A stretch of 14,324 nucleotides of DNA from an uncultured Ruminococcus sp. (GTDB taxonomy: Bacteria > Bacillota > Clostridia > Oscillospirales > Acutalibacteraceae). The position numbers were made by a program, and so were the translations under genes. The notes under the pieces were generated by a model, which saw only the letters and a program-made list of their open reading frames with translations, was not told where the DNA came from and did no database searches. Below, piece by piece: positions 1 to 7,141 of this stretch (positions are counted from its first letter, which is position 1; every line of letters begins with the position of its first letter). The stretch lies in assembly GCA_902766585.1 (NCBI GenBank), contig CACXDV010000187.1, positions 1 through 14,324 of the forward strand, read 5' to 3'.

Positions 1-10
1 CTGTTTTTAA

Positions 11-86
11 TGGAGCTGGTGGACAGACTCGAACTCCCGACCTGCTGATTACAAATCAGCTGCTCTACCAACTGAGCTACACCAGC
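11..86 (-). tRNA. tRNA-Thr (anticodon UGU), CCA end encoded
   Basis: Read on the minus strand this 76-base stretch folds as a full cloverleaf. The acceptor stem GCTGGTG/CACCAGC has 7 Watson-Crick pairs, the D stem is GCTC/GAGC, and the anticodon stem GCTGA/TCAGC encloses loop TTTGTAA. Loop positions 34-36 read TGT, which decodes threonine ACA and, by wobble, other ACN codons. The T loop is TTCGAGT, and T plus CCA follow the acceptor stem, so CCA is gene-encoded. The T stem GGGAG/CTGTC contains a G-U wobble and one apparent G-G mismatch, which is unusual. No further tRNA is visible in the 10 bases that remain downstream. Confidence 0.95.
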
Positions 87-119
87 GATTAGCTCCGCCG
101 TATTTCCGACGGCTTTCTT

Positions 120-148
120 ATAATATCATAAAACATTGGATTTGTCAA
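120..148 (-). promoter_or_regulatory. Sigma-A type promoter of tRNA-Thr
   Basis: On the minus strand a perfect -35 TTGACA (143-148) is followed after exactly 17 bases by TATTAT (120-125). Transcription would start near 113, leaving a leader of about 27 bases before the tRNA. That leader contains a short GCCGT/ACGGC inverted repeat. The strong -35 fits a stable-RNA gene. Confidence 0.85.
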
Positions 149-192
149 CACTTTTTTTATTTTTTATTTCAGATTTTGTATTTCTTGTGTTG

Positions 193-223
193 AAAAAAAT
201 CTCCCGCCGTAAAGCAGGAGATT
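193..223 (-). terminator. Intrinsic terminator of the DHHW lipoprotein gene
   Basis: On the minus strand, beginning about 10 bases after the stop codon, AATCTCCTGC and its complement form a 10-bp stem (one G-U pair) around a 6-base loop. A run of seven T (counting the last two stem bases) follows. This is a textbook Rho-independent terminator. It separates the lipoprotein gene from the tRNA gene, which has its own promoter. Confidence 0.9.
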
Positions 224-232
224 ATTTATCAA

Positions 233-1543
233 TTATTCTTCATAGTTTTCGTCATTTCCGTAATCGTCAGTGTTTTCATCGGTATAATCGTTGTTTTCTT
301 CTTCATTGTAGTTGTTGTTGTCATTTTCTTCATCTGTTGTATTTTCGTCAGTTGTATTGTCATCTGTAGTATTGTCGTCTGTATTATCGCTGCTGCTGCT
401 TGAGCCTACAAGGGCTTTCAGTTCCTCGCATCTTGCATCAGTAGCAGATGCCATAGTATTGTTAATGATAACTATTTCGTCAATACCATTTTTCTCAAGA
501 TAGCTCTTAAGGTCGATATTCACATAGCGGAAGTCAATAAGATGAACCTCGCTGTAGGTATATGCCATAAAGGGTGAGAAGGCGTTGCCGTAGGATTCCT
601 TGAGAACTGCAATTTTTTTGCCGTTGCCCTTTTCATTTTTTGTCACGAGGATAGGAGTATCTCCGCCGAGGAAAACGCCATATGCATTTGAACCCTCCGC
701 ATAGGAATGGATAAGCATATAATCCTCAGGATTTTCTCCGTTTTCGTCATACTTTGTACAATCAATATTATCTTTTGAGGTATAATATGTTACATAGTCC
801 TCTTTAAGATCATCGCGTCCTGAGAAATAGGACAGAGAACCGTAATATCCCTCAATTTTGCCTTCATCAAGATCGCTGAGCTTGACAGGCTCAACACCTG
901 CTGCGGATGTAAATGCTCTGTATGCGTAGTAGGCGCCCATTACCGTCCAGTGATGATCTGTATTAAAATAGATATACTCATCACGGTGGTGCATCATCTT
1001 ATCAAATGTATCAACACCGGTAACATCAGCGGTATAGGATGTAACAATGGTATTGATATACTTATCCTGATGCTCGCACATATCTGAGAATTTATCTGGA
1101 AGTGTTACTCCGACATGGGTGGGAACAACAACATTATAGACCTTGATTCCGTCGCCAAGAGCCTTTTTTATATCAGAAACGGTTTCGGCATAATACTTTG
1201 CCATGCCTTCGCTGCCGTAGAACATCTCATAGGCAACCCCGTTATAGATGAATATACCTTCTGACATTTCGCCCATATTATCGGGAGTAGGATCAACGAT
1301 CTCAGGAATGGGTCCCTCTTCTTTAAGATCAATTTCATCCTTTACGGCAGCGGAGCTTTCTTCTGCTTTAGATTCCTCTGAGGAGGATCCATTATTATCT
1401 GCCGTAGCTGAGCTTGCTGTTTTGTTGTCTGTTTTTGAAGTATCCGAACTGTCATTTCCCTTTTGAGAACAGCCGGCAAAGCAGGCAGCGAGAGCAAGTG
1501 CGGTAAATATAGAAATGATTCTTGTAAAATGCTTTCTTTTCAC
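233..1543 (-). CDS. DHHW-family secreted lipoprotein
   Basis: Exported lipoprotein of the DHHW family, a group related to SGNH-hydrolase/AlgX-like proteins; its substrate is unknown and no enzymatic role is proven. The start is set at GTG 1543 because AAAGGGGA lies 7 bases upstream. An ATG at 1561 in the same frame would put that ribosome site inside the gene. From the GTG the protein has 436 residues, beginning with a basic stretch, a hydrophobic segment and a Cys (residue 21 or 25, in LAAC or FAGC) fitting a lipobox. A Ser/Asp/Lys-rich linker of about 50 residues follows. The family motif NTDHHW lies near residues 194-199, and the late conserved blocks KESYGNAF (about 315-322) and HLIDFRYV (about 334-341) are present. 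The last roughly 55 residues are a disordered tail of Asp, Glu, Asn and Thr with pentapeptide repeats. The gene is monocistronic, with its own promoter and terminator. No acyltransferase (MBOAT) partner, common beside some relatives, is in view. Confidence 0.85.
   Translation of the reverse strand: MKRKHFTRIISIFTALALAACFAGCSQKGNDSSDTSKTDNKTASSATADNNGSSSEESKAEESSAAVKDEIDLKEEGPIPEIVDPTPDNMGEMSEGIFIYNGVAYEMFYGSEGMAKYYAETVSDIKKALGDGIKVYNVVVPTHVGVTLPDKFSDMCEHQDKYINTIVTSYTADVTGVDTFDKMMHHRDEYIYFNTDHHWTVMGAYYAYRAFTSAAGVEPVKLSDLDEGKIEGYYGSLSYFSGRDDLKEDYVTYYTSKDNIDCTKYDENGENPEDYMLIHSYAEGSNAYGVFLGGDTPILVTKNEKGNGKKIAVLKESYGNAFSPFMAYTYSEVHLIDFRYVNIDLKSYLEKNGIDEIVIINNTMASATDARCEELKALVGSSSSSDNTDDNTTDDNTTDENTTDEENDNNNYNEEENNDYTDENTDDYGNDENYEE
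329..388 (-). repeat. Four imperfect 15-base tandem repeats in the lipoprotein tail
   Basis: Four consecutive 15-base units encode DNTDD-like, NTTDD, NTTDE and NTTDE pentapeptides in the C-terminal tail of the DHHW lipoprotein. The units differ by third-position and a few other changes, so they are diverged rather than freshly duplicated. Such a repeat can change in copy number between strains by slippage; that is inference. Confidence 0.8.
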
Positions 1544-1587
1544 AAAAAAATCCCCTTTCATAGCATTATCTGATTTTGTACAAAAGA

Positions 1588-1616
1588 ATTATATCATATA
1601 GATTTCGGATATTCAA
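1588..1616 (-). promoter_or_regulatory. Promoter of the DHHW lipoprotein gene
   Basis: On the minus strand TTGAAT (1611-1616) and a perfect TATAAT (1588-1593) are separated by 17 bases. Transcription would start near 1581, giving a leader of about 38 bases before the GTG start. It is divergent from the recJ promoter, with 49 bases between the two -35 boxes. Confidence 0.85.
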
Positions 1617-1665
1617 TGTAAAAATCTTTTGTAATAAATAATTCGTTAAAAAAGTAAAAATCTTA

Positions 1666-1694
1666 TTGAATTATCAATGAAAAAATGATATTAT
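1666..1694 (+). promoter_or_regulatory. Promoter of the recJ-rel operon
   Basis: TTGAAT (1666-1671), a 17-base spacer and TATTAT (1689-1694) form a sigma-A type promoter, with a start expected near 1701. The in-frame ATG at 1685 sits inside this promoter, upstream of the transcript start, so it cannot be the recJ start codon. An A-rich stretch directly upstream of the -35 box could act as an UP element. Confidence 0.85.
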
Positions 1695-1723
1695 ATACTA
1701 TTATAGCTAAAGGAGGCGGAAGT

Positions 1724-3796
1724 GTGAAAAATTGGATAATTCCTGAGCTTGATAAACAAAAAATAAGGGAACTCCAAGCATTGTACGGCCTGCCTGTTTT
1801 TACCTGTATGCTTCTGACGATCAGAGGAATAACAACCAAGGAGGAAATTGAAAGGTTTCTGAATTTTCAGTCCCCGTCTGATGATCCGTCGGAAATAAAA
1901 GACATGAAGCGGGCTGCAAACAGAATAACCAATGCAGTAATGCACGGAGAAAAGATCTGTGTTTACGGAGATTTTGACTGTGACGGTATTTCTGCTACGG
2001 CAATGCTGTATTCATACCTTGAATCTGTATTTGCCGATGTAATGTATTATATACCCGATCGTAATTCCGAAGGCTATGGAATGAATATCAAGGCAGTAGA
2101 TTATCTGCACAAAAAAGGGGTAAAGCTTATCATTACTGTAGATAACGGTATTCTTGCAATAGATGAAATTGATTATGCAAGATCCCTGTTCATGGATGTT
2201 GTAGTAACGGATCATCATAAGCCGAAGGATATCCTGCCGAGGGCGTATGCAGTAGTAGATCCTCATCGTTCTGATGAGACCTGCCGTTACCGTGATTATT
2301 GCGGTGCCGGACTTGTTCTTAAGCTGCTTTGTGCGCTTGAAAATGATTCTGATATGATAATGGAGAATTATCTTGAGCTTGCAGCTATTGCTACAGTTGC
2401 CGATCTTGTTCCCTTGACCGGAGAGAACCGTGATATAGTAAAGCAGGGACTTGTTTACCTCGGAAACTCCGAACGTATAGGTCTAAATGAACTGGTAAAC
2501 TCAGCTGATGTAAAAAAGCTTAATGCAGGTGCTATCGGCTTTAAGATCGGACCGAGAATAAATGCCGCGGGAAGATTGGGATCACCATATGACGCACTTG
2601 ATATTTTGCTGACCGAAAATGAAATGGTCGCCTCCGAAAGAACTGTAAAGCTTAATAAGCTTAATTCGCTGCGTCAGGAGCTTGAGGAAAAAATAATGAC
2701 CGATATTGACAGAATGCTTATGCAAAGACCTGAGCTTATGTATAAAAGAGTGATAATTCTGTCATCACCGGACTGGAATCCCGGTGTAGTCGGCATAGCA
2801 GCAAATAAGGTAGTAGAAAAATATGGTAAGCCCGCTATACTTATTTCAGAAACAAATGACGTATGCAAGGGTTCGGGAAGAAGTGTTGCCGGTTTTTCTC
2901 TTGTTGATGCAGTATTCGCCTGTTCAAAGAAGCTTCTGAGGGTTGGCGGACATCCAATGGCAGTCGGACTCAGCATAAAGCGTGAGGACATAGATTCATT
3001 TATAAATGATATGGATAATTACGCAAATTCGTTTGAGCTGATGCCGCTGCTTACATTAAGGATCGATACCTCCCTAAATCCTGAGGTAATTGATTTCAGT
3101 ATGCTTGAACAGATAGAGGCATTTGAGCCGTTTGGCATTGGAAATCCCACACCGGTTTTTGCCATAACCAATGCAGCTCTTGATAAGATAACCCCTGTCG
3201 GAAACGGAAATCATCTTAAGCTTTCCGTTTCAAGAAAAAGAGCGCGCATCAATATTATGAAATTCTTTACCAAGCAGGAGGAATTTCAGTATAGCGAAGG
3301 AATGATCCTTGATATAGCTGTTACCATGGAAAAGAATTCCTTTCGCGGCGTTGATGATATATCATTTATTGCAAAGGATATAAGACTAAGCCGCGGCAGT
3401 CTTGATTATGAGAAGCTCATGTACGAAATTCAGAATTATGATCTGTTTCTGAGCGGAGTTTTCAGAAGCAGCGTACATGGTGACAAGCTTCCGGTCAGGG
3501 ATGAATTTAAGGTAGTATATATATATCTGTTAAAAAAGAAGAAAACGATATTCAGTGTAGATTTTCTTTTATATGAGATTGAAAACTGCCGTAAGAATAT
3601 TATGCCTGAGCTTCAGCCTATAGGAGCATTCAAGCTTTTGTTTATTCTTGACATGATGAAGGAACTCGGATTTATTGATTACAAAAGATGTGTTGACAGA
3701 TTAGAGATAGTATTGAAGGAAGTAAAGGAAAAGAGGGACATAGCCTCTTCAGCATTATATAAAAAATTAAAGGAGGAAATAGGAAATGCCGGATAA
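1724..3796 (+). CDS. recJ: Single-stranded-DNA-specific exonuclease RecJ
   Basis: 5'-to-3' exonuclease of the DHH superfamily that degrades single-stranded DNA in recombinational and base-excision repair, in the cytoplasm. The GTG start is chosen because AGGAGG lies 7 bases upstream and the promoter overlaps the earlier ATG; this gives 690 residues. The DHH phosphoesterase motifs are intact: DFDCDG (about residues 83-88), VDNG (139-142), DHH (163-165) and VDPH (178-181). ATVADLVPL, GPRINAAGRLG (276-286), WNPGVVGIAA (351-360) and the DHHA1 motif GGHPMAVG (408-415) follow. An OB-type nucleic-acid-binding region and a C-terminal extension of about 140 residues complete the protein, the latter typical of clostridial RecJ. 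It is first in an operon and overlaps rel by 11 bases. In B. subtilis apt lies between recJ and relA; here it is absent. Confidence 0.96.
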   Translation: MKNWIIPELDKQKIRELQALYGLPVFTCMLLTIRGITTKEEIERFLNFQSPSDDPSEIKDMKRAANRITNAVMHGEKICVYGDFDCDGISATAMLYSYLESVFADVMYYIPDRNSEGYGMNIKAVDYLHKKGVKLIITVDNGILAIDEIDYARSLFMDVVVTDHHKPKDILPRAYAVVDPHRSDETCRYRDYCGAGLVLKLLCALENDSDMIMENYLELAAIATVADLVPLTGENRDIVKQGLVYLGNSERIGLNELVNSADVKKLNAGAIGFKIGPRINAAGRLGSPYDALDILLTENEMVASERTVKLNKLNSLRQELEEKIMTDIDRMLMQRPELMYKRVIILSSPDWNPGVVGIAANKVVEKYGKPAILISETNDVCKGSGRSVAGFSLVDAVFACSKKLLRVGGHPMAVGLSIKREDIDSFINDMDNYANSFELMPLLTLRIDTSLNPEVIDFSMLEQIEAFEPFGIGNPTPVFAITNAALDKITPVGNGNHLKLSVSRKRARINIMKFFTKQEEFQYSEGMILDIAVTMEKNSFRGVDDISFIAKDIRLSRGSLDYEKLMYEIQNYDLFLSGVFRSSVHGDKLPVRDEFKVVYIYLLKKKKTIFSVDFLLYEIENCRKNIMPELQPIGAFKLLFILDMMKELGFIDYKRCVDRLEIVLKEVKEKRDIASSALYKKLKEEIGNAG

Positions 3797-5969
3797 ACCG
3801 AAATTTTATCAGGATTATAATGAGTTAGTTGATTTGATGAAAAAGAGTGATCATAATTATAATTATGAATTGATCGACAGGGCATACCAATTTGCAAATC
3901 AGATGCATGGTGACCAGAGAAGAGCATCCGGTATTCCGTACATTCTTCACCCGACCACAGTAGCCTGTATACTTTGCGAGCTTGGAATGGATTCGGAATC
4001 TATAGCTGCCGCATTGCTGCATGATGTAGTTGAGGATACCCCTGTAACTCTTGAAGAGGTAACAAAGAAGTTCGGTTCAGAGATCGCTATACTTATCGAC
4101 GGTGTAACAAAGCTGGGTAAAATACCATATTCCTCGCGTGAGGAGCAGCAGGCAGAGAATATCAGAAAAATGCTGATCGCAATGTCAAATGACATACGGG
4201 TAATTATCATAAAGCTTGCGGACAGACTTCATAATATGCGTACTATAGAATGTATGAAGGAGCAGCACAGACGTGATAAGGCTCTTGAAGTGATGGAGGT
4301 TTATGCTCCGATAGCGCACCGACTTGGTATAAGAGCAATCAAGGAGGAGCTGGAGGATCTGTCAATACGTTATCTGGATCCTGTAGGCTATTCTGAGATT
4401 GAAAGACAGCTTGCACTCAGGAGCAGTGACAGACAGAATTTCGTGTCTGATATCAAAGAGCAGTTATATGACAGGCTTAAGGAAGAAATTCCGAATGTAT
4501 ATATCGAAGGCCGTGTAAAGAGTATTCATGGTATTTATAAAAAGACCTTTATGAAGGGCCGTACAATGGATCAGATATATGACATTTTTGCGGTCAGGGT
4601 TATAGTTGAAACTGTAGCGGATTGCTATAATGTACTTGGCGTTGTGCATGACCTTTTCAAACCGCTGCCAAACAGATTCAAGGATTATATATCTACTCCA
4701 AAGCCCAATATGTACCAGTCCCTTCATACAACGGTTATCGGAAAAGAGGGTATTCCCTTTGAGATACAGATAAGAACATGGGAAATGCATTATACTGCGG
4801 AATACGGTATAGCTGCACATTGGAAGTATAAGGAAGGAATAACCCGCAAGAATTCTCTTGATGACAGGCTTGTATGGATACGCAAGATGCTTGAGAATCA
4901 GAGTGATAATGATTCCACCGATATCGTAAGAACGATAAAAATGGATCTTATACCTGAGGAGGTATTTGTATTTACTCCGAAGGGTGATGTACTCAGTCTT
5001 CCTATGGGCGCGACGGTAATTGATGTTGCATATGCGATACACAGTGAAGTAGGCAACCGTATGATAGGAGCAAAGGTCGATCAGCGAATTGTTCCGATAG
5101 ATTATAAGGTAAAAACAGGTGAGATAGTAGAAATACTCACGACAAAGGAAAGCGGCGGTCCTAAGCGTGACTGGCTCAATATTGTCAGAACAAGTGAAGC
5201 AAGAAGCAAGATAAGACTCTGGTTCAAAAAAGAAAAGCGCGATGAAAACATTGTAGAAGGAAAGGCTCAGCTTGAAGCTGAGCTTAAGAGACTTGGCATT
5301 ATAGTACCTGAGAAAGAACTGCCCGAATTCCTTACAGATGTGATGCACAGACAAAACTGCAATACCATTGATGACTTCTATGCATCCATAGGCTATGGAG
5401 GAATACAGCTCTGGAGGATAATGCCAAAGATAAAGGACGATTATTTCAAGAAGTATTCTGATACAGAAACTACTCCTATGGTAGTGTTGAAGGAGCCTGT
5501 TTCAAAGAAGAAGGTAAGCAGCGGTGTTATCATAGAAGGACTTGAGGATTGTCTTATCAAATATTCACGCTGCTGCAATCCGCTTCCGGGAGATGATATA
5601 ATCGGCTTTGTAACAAGGGGCTATGGCGTATCCATTCACAAAAAGACCTGTACTAATGTACCGAAGGATATCAGCAAATGTTCTGAGCCGGAAAGATGGG
5701 TAAATGCCGAATGGAATGATAATATAGCAAATGAAAACTTCAAGGCTACACTTTGTATAACCGCCTCCGACAGAACAGGACTTTTAGCGGATATTACAAA
5801 TCAGCTTTTTGCTATGCATCTGTTCATACACAATCTTAATTCCAGAGAAGGAAAAAACGGTACTGCTATCGTAGAAGTAAGTCTTACGGTCAATGGTATC
5901 AATCATTTAAGATCCGTTATTAGCCGTTTGAATGGCATAAACGGAATAATATCAATAGGCAGAACATGA
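3786..5969 (+). CDS. rel: Bifunctional (p)ppGpp synthetase/hydrolase Rel
   Basis: Long RelA/SpoT homologue that makes and degrades the alarmones ppGpp and pppGpp in the stringent response, associated with stalled ribosomes. At 727 residues it has the usual family length. The N-terminal HD hydrolase domain shows H55, HD at 79-80 and ED at 83-84, with a later D in LADRLHN (about 146). The synthetase domain carries RFKDYI (297-302), PKPNMYQSLHTTV and EIQIRT (326-331). RFKD is the form seen in bifunctional Rel enzymes, as opposed to the EFDD form of RelA. A TGS domain (about 391-452), a helical and zinc-finger region with CCNPLPGD (596-603), and a C-terminal ACT domain (about 652-727) follow. AGGAGG of its ribosome site lies in the end of recJ, 9 bases before the ATG, suggesting translational coupling. 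An intrinsic terminator candidate follows the stop. Both active sites look intact, so it is probably the main alarmone enzyme of the cell. Confidence 0.97.
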   Translation: MPDKPKFYQDYNELVDLMKKSDHNYNYELIDRAYQFANQMHGDQRRASGIPYILHPTTVACILCELGMDSESIAAALLHDVVEDTPVTLEEVTKKFGSEIAILIDGVTKLGKIPYSSREEQQAENIRKMLIAMSNDIRVIIIKLADRLHNMRTIECMKEQHRRDKALEVMEVYAPIAHRLGIRAIKEELEDLSIRYLDPVGYSEIERQLALRSSDRQNFVSDIKEQLYDRLKEEIPNVYIEGRVKSIHGIYKKTFMKGRTMDQIYDIFAVRVIVETVADCYNVLGVVHDLFKPLPNRFKDYISTPKPNMYQSLHTTVIGKEGIPFEIQIRTWEMHYTAEYGIAAHWKYKEGITRKNSLDDRLVWIRKMLENQSDNDSTDIVRTIKMDLIPEEVFVFTPKGDVLSLPMGATVIDVAYAIHSEVGNRMIGAKVDQRIVPIDYKVKTGEIVEILTTKESGGPKRDWLNIVRTSEARSKIRLWFKKEKRDENIVEGKAQLEAELKRLGIIVPEKELPEFLTDVMHRQNCNTIDDFYASIGYGGIQLWRIMPKIKDDYFKKYSDTETTPMVVLKEPVSKKKVSSGVIIEGLEDCLIKYSRCCNPLPGDDIIGFVTRGYGVSIHKKTCTNVPKDISKCSEPERWVNAEWNDNIANENFKATLCITASDRTGLLADITNQLFAMHLFIHNLNSREGKNGTAIVEVSLTVNGINHLRSVISRLNGINGIISIGRT

Positions 5970-5976
5970 GCATATT

Positions 5977-6018
5977 AAGTAAATGCCTGTAAATTTGCGG
6001 GCATTTACTTTAATTTTA
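5977..6018 (+). terminator. Probable intrinsic terminator after rel
   Basis: AAGTAAATGCC and its complement GGGCATTTACTT form an 11-bp perfect stem starting 8 bases after the rel stop. The loop region can pair further. The T-rich run after it (TTTAATTTTAATTTG) is interrupted by A, so termination may be partial. dtd begins 20 bases later and no separate promoter for it is apparent, so read-through is likely to matter. Confidence 0.65.
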
Positions 6019-6038
6019 ATTTGAGAAGGATGGATCGC

Positions 6039-6515
6039 ATGAAGGCTGTAATACAGAGGGTATCCCGCTGCACTGTTACTGTTGACGGTAATACGGCAGG
6101 CAGTATTGAAACGGGGTTCCTTATTTTGCTCGGAGTTGAGAAGGATGATACTCGTACAGAAGCTGAGAAGCTTGCGTCAAAGATATCAGGATTGAGGGTA
6201 TTTACCGATGAAAATGATAAAATGAATTTGTCGCTTTCAGATATAGACGGTTCTGTGCTGGTTGTTTCAAATTTCACACTTTGCGCTGATTGCAGACACG
6301 GAAAAAGACCTGATTTTATGAATGCGGCGAGACCTGAAACGGCAGAGCCTTTATATGAGTACTTTTGCGGATATATGAAGGAGCTTGGAATAAAAAAGGT
6401 CGAGCGCGGTATTTTCGGAGCCGATATGAAGGTTGAGCTGCTTAATGACGGGCCGGTTACGCTGATAATAGATTCAAAAGAACTCGCGGACAAAAAGGGA
6501 GGAGGGAAGAAATGA
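6039..6515 (+). CDS. dtd: D-aminoacyl-tRNA deacylase Dtd
   Basis: Homodimeric enzyme that hydrolyses D-amino acids, such as D-Tyr, and mischarged glycine from tRNA, keeping D-residues out of translation. The start is set at ATG 6039, giving the family-typical MKAVIQRVSR; a TTG at 6021 would add six residues and no better ribosome site. The protein has 158 residues against roughly 145-150 usual, with a short Lys/Gly-rich tail. The signature blocks are recognisable: LRVFTDENDKMNLSL, SNFTL (77-81, with the catalytic-region Thr at 80), GKRPDFMNAARPE, FGADMKV and the Gly-cisPro loop NDGPVT (136-141). The first signature is usually SQFTL; here the Gln position is Asn. The gene follows rel as in many Firmicutes, and its stop overlaps the next start in ATGA. 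Confidence 0.94.
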   Translation: MKAVIQRVSRCTVTVDGNTAGSIETGFLILLGVEKDDTRTEAEKLASKISGLRVFTDENDKMNLSLSDIDGSVLVVSNFTLCADCRHGKRPDFMNAARPETAEPLYEYFCGYMKELGIKKVERGIFGADMKVELLNDGPVTLIIDSKELADKKGGGKK

Positions 6516-7141
6516 TAAATATAAAAATGATACCGGTAGGAGAGCTTGAGGCAAATTGTTATTTTGTCGTATGCGGTGATGAAGCCATTGTTATAGATCC
6601 CGGTGCTCCCTCGAAGAAGCTTGATTCACTGATCGAAGCTTTTGGCGCAAAGAGGCTCAAATATATACTTCTTACTCACGGTCATTTTGATCATATCGGA
6701 TACACTGCCGCATTAAAGAAAAAATACCCCCATACCAAGATCGTTATAGGTGAAAAGGATAACAGCTTTACAGCTAATCCAACGCTTAATCTCTCACTTT
6801 TTTTCGGAGATGAGTGTGAGCCGTTTACTGCTGATATCACGGTGTCAGACGGAGATACTTTACATTTCGGAGATGAAGAAATTAAGGTAATGTCTACTCC
6901 GGGACATACTCAGGGCAGTGTGTGCTATATTATCGGTAACAATATTTTTTCAGGTGATACACTGTTCTGCGGTACTACGGGAAGGATGGATTTTCCCACA
7001 GGAAGCGAAACGGAAATGATGCAGTCAATCAAGAGATTATCAGAGCTTCCCGGTAATCCTGATATTTACTGCGGGCATAATTCGCCCACAACTCTCGAAA
7101 GAGAGAAAAAGAATAATTATGCAATGAGGCAGTTTAAATGA
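6512..7141 (+). CDS. Metallo-beta-lactamase fold hydrolase (glyoxalase II-like)
   Basis: Cytoplasmic metal-dependent hydrolase of the glyoxalase II/YqgX-like branch of the metallo-beta-lactamase superfamily. Thioester hydrolysis is the activity known for relatives, but the substrate here is unknown. In 209 residues the full metal set is visible: THGHFDH (55-61, supplying H56, H58, D60 and H61), H132 in TPGHTQGS, D149 in SGDTLF and H189 in CGHN. It lacks the C-terminal helical domain of classic glyoxalase II, and there is no signal peptide. It overlaps dtd and hemZ by 4 bases each (ATGA), so translation is probably coupled across all three. The GGAGG ribosome site lies within the end of dtd. 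The placement between dtd and hemZ is, to my knowledge, common in Clostridia. Confidence 0.9.
   Translation: MINIKMIPVGELEANCYFVVCGDEAIVIDPGAPSKKLDSLIEAFGAKRLKYILLTHGHFDHIGYTAALKKKYPHTKIVIGEKDNSFTANPTLNLSLFFGDECEPFTADITVSDGDTLHFGDEEIKVMSTPGHTQGSVCYIIGNNIFSGDTLFCGTTGRMDFPTGSETEMMQSIKRLSELPGNPDIYCGHNSPTTLEREKKNNYAMRQFK

Noticed and set aside
4464..5354. Long open frame on the minus strand, antisense to rel (296 codons)
   Set aside because: It lies wholly inside the intact, strongly conserved rel gene, and the translation has no recognisable domain and an improbable, Tyr- and Ile-rich composition. It is a codon-bias shadow.
6005..6493. Minus-strand open frame opposite dtd (162 codons)
   Set aside because: Ser/Phe-rich shadow of dtd with no ribosome site or family resemblance.
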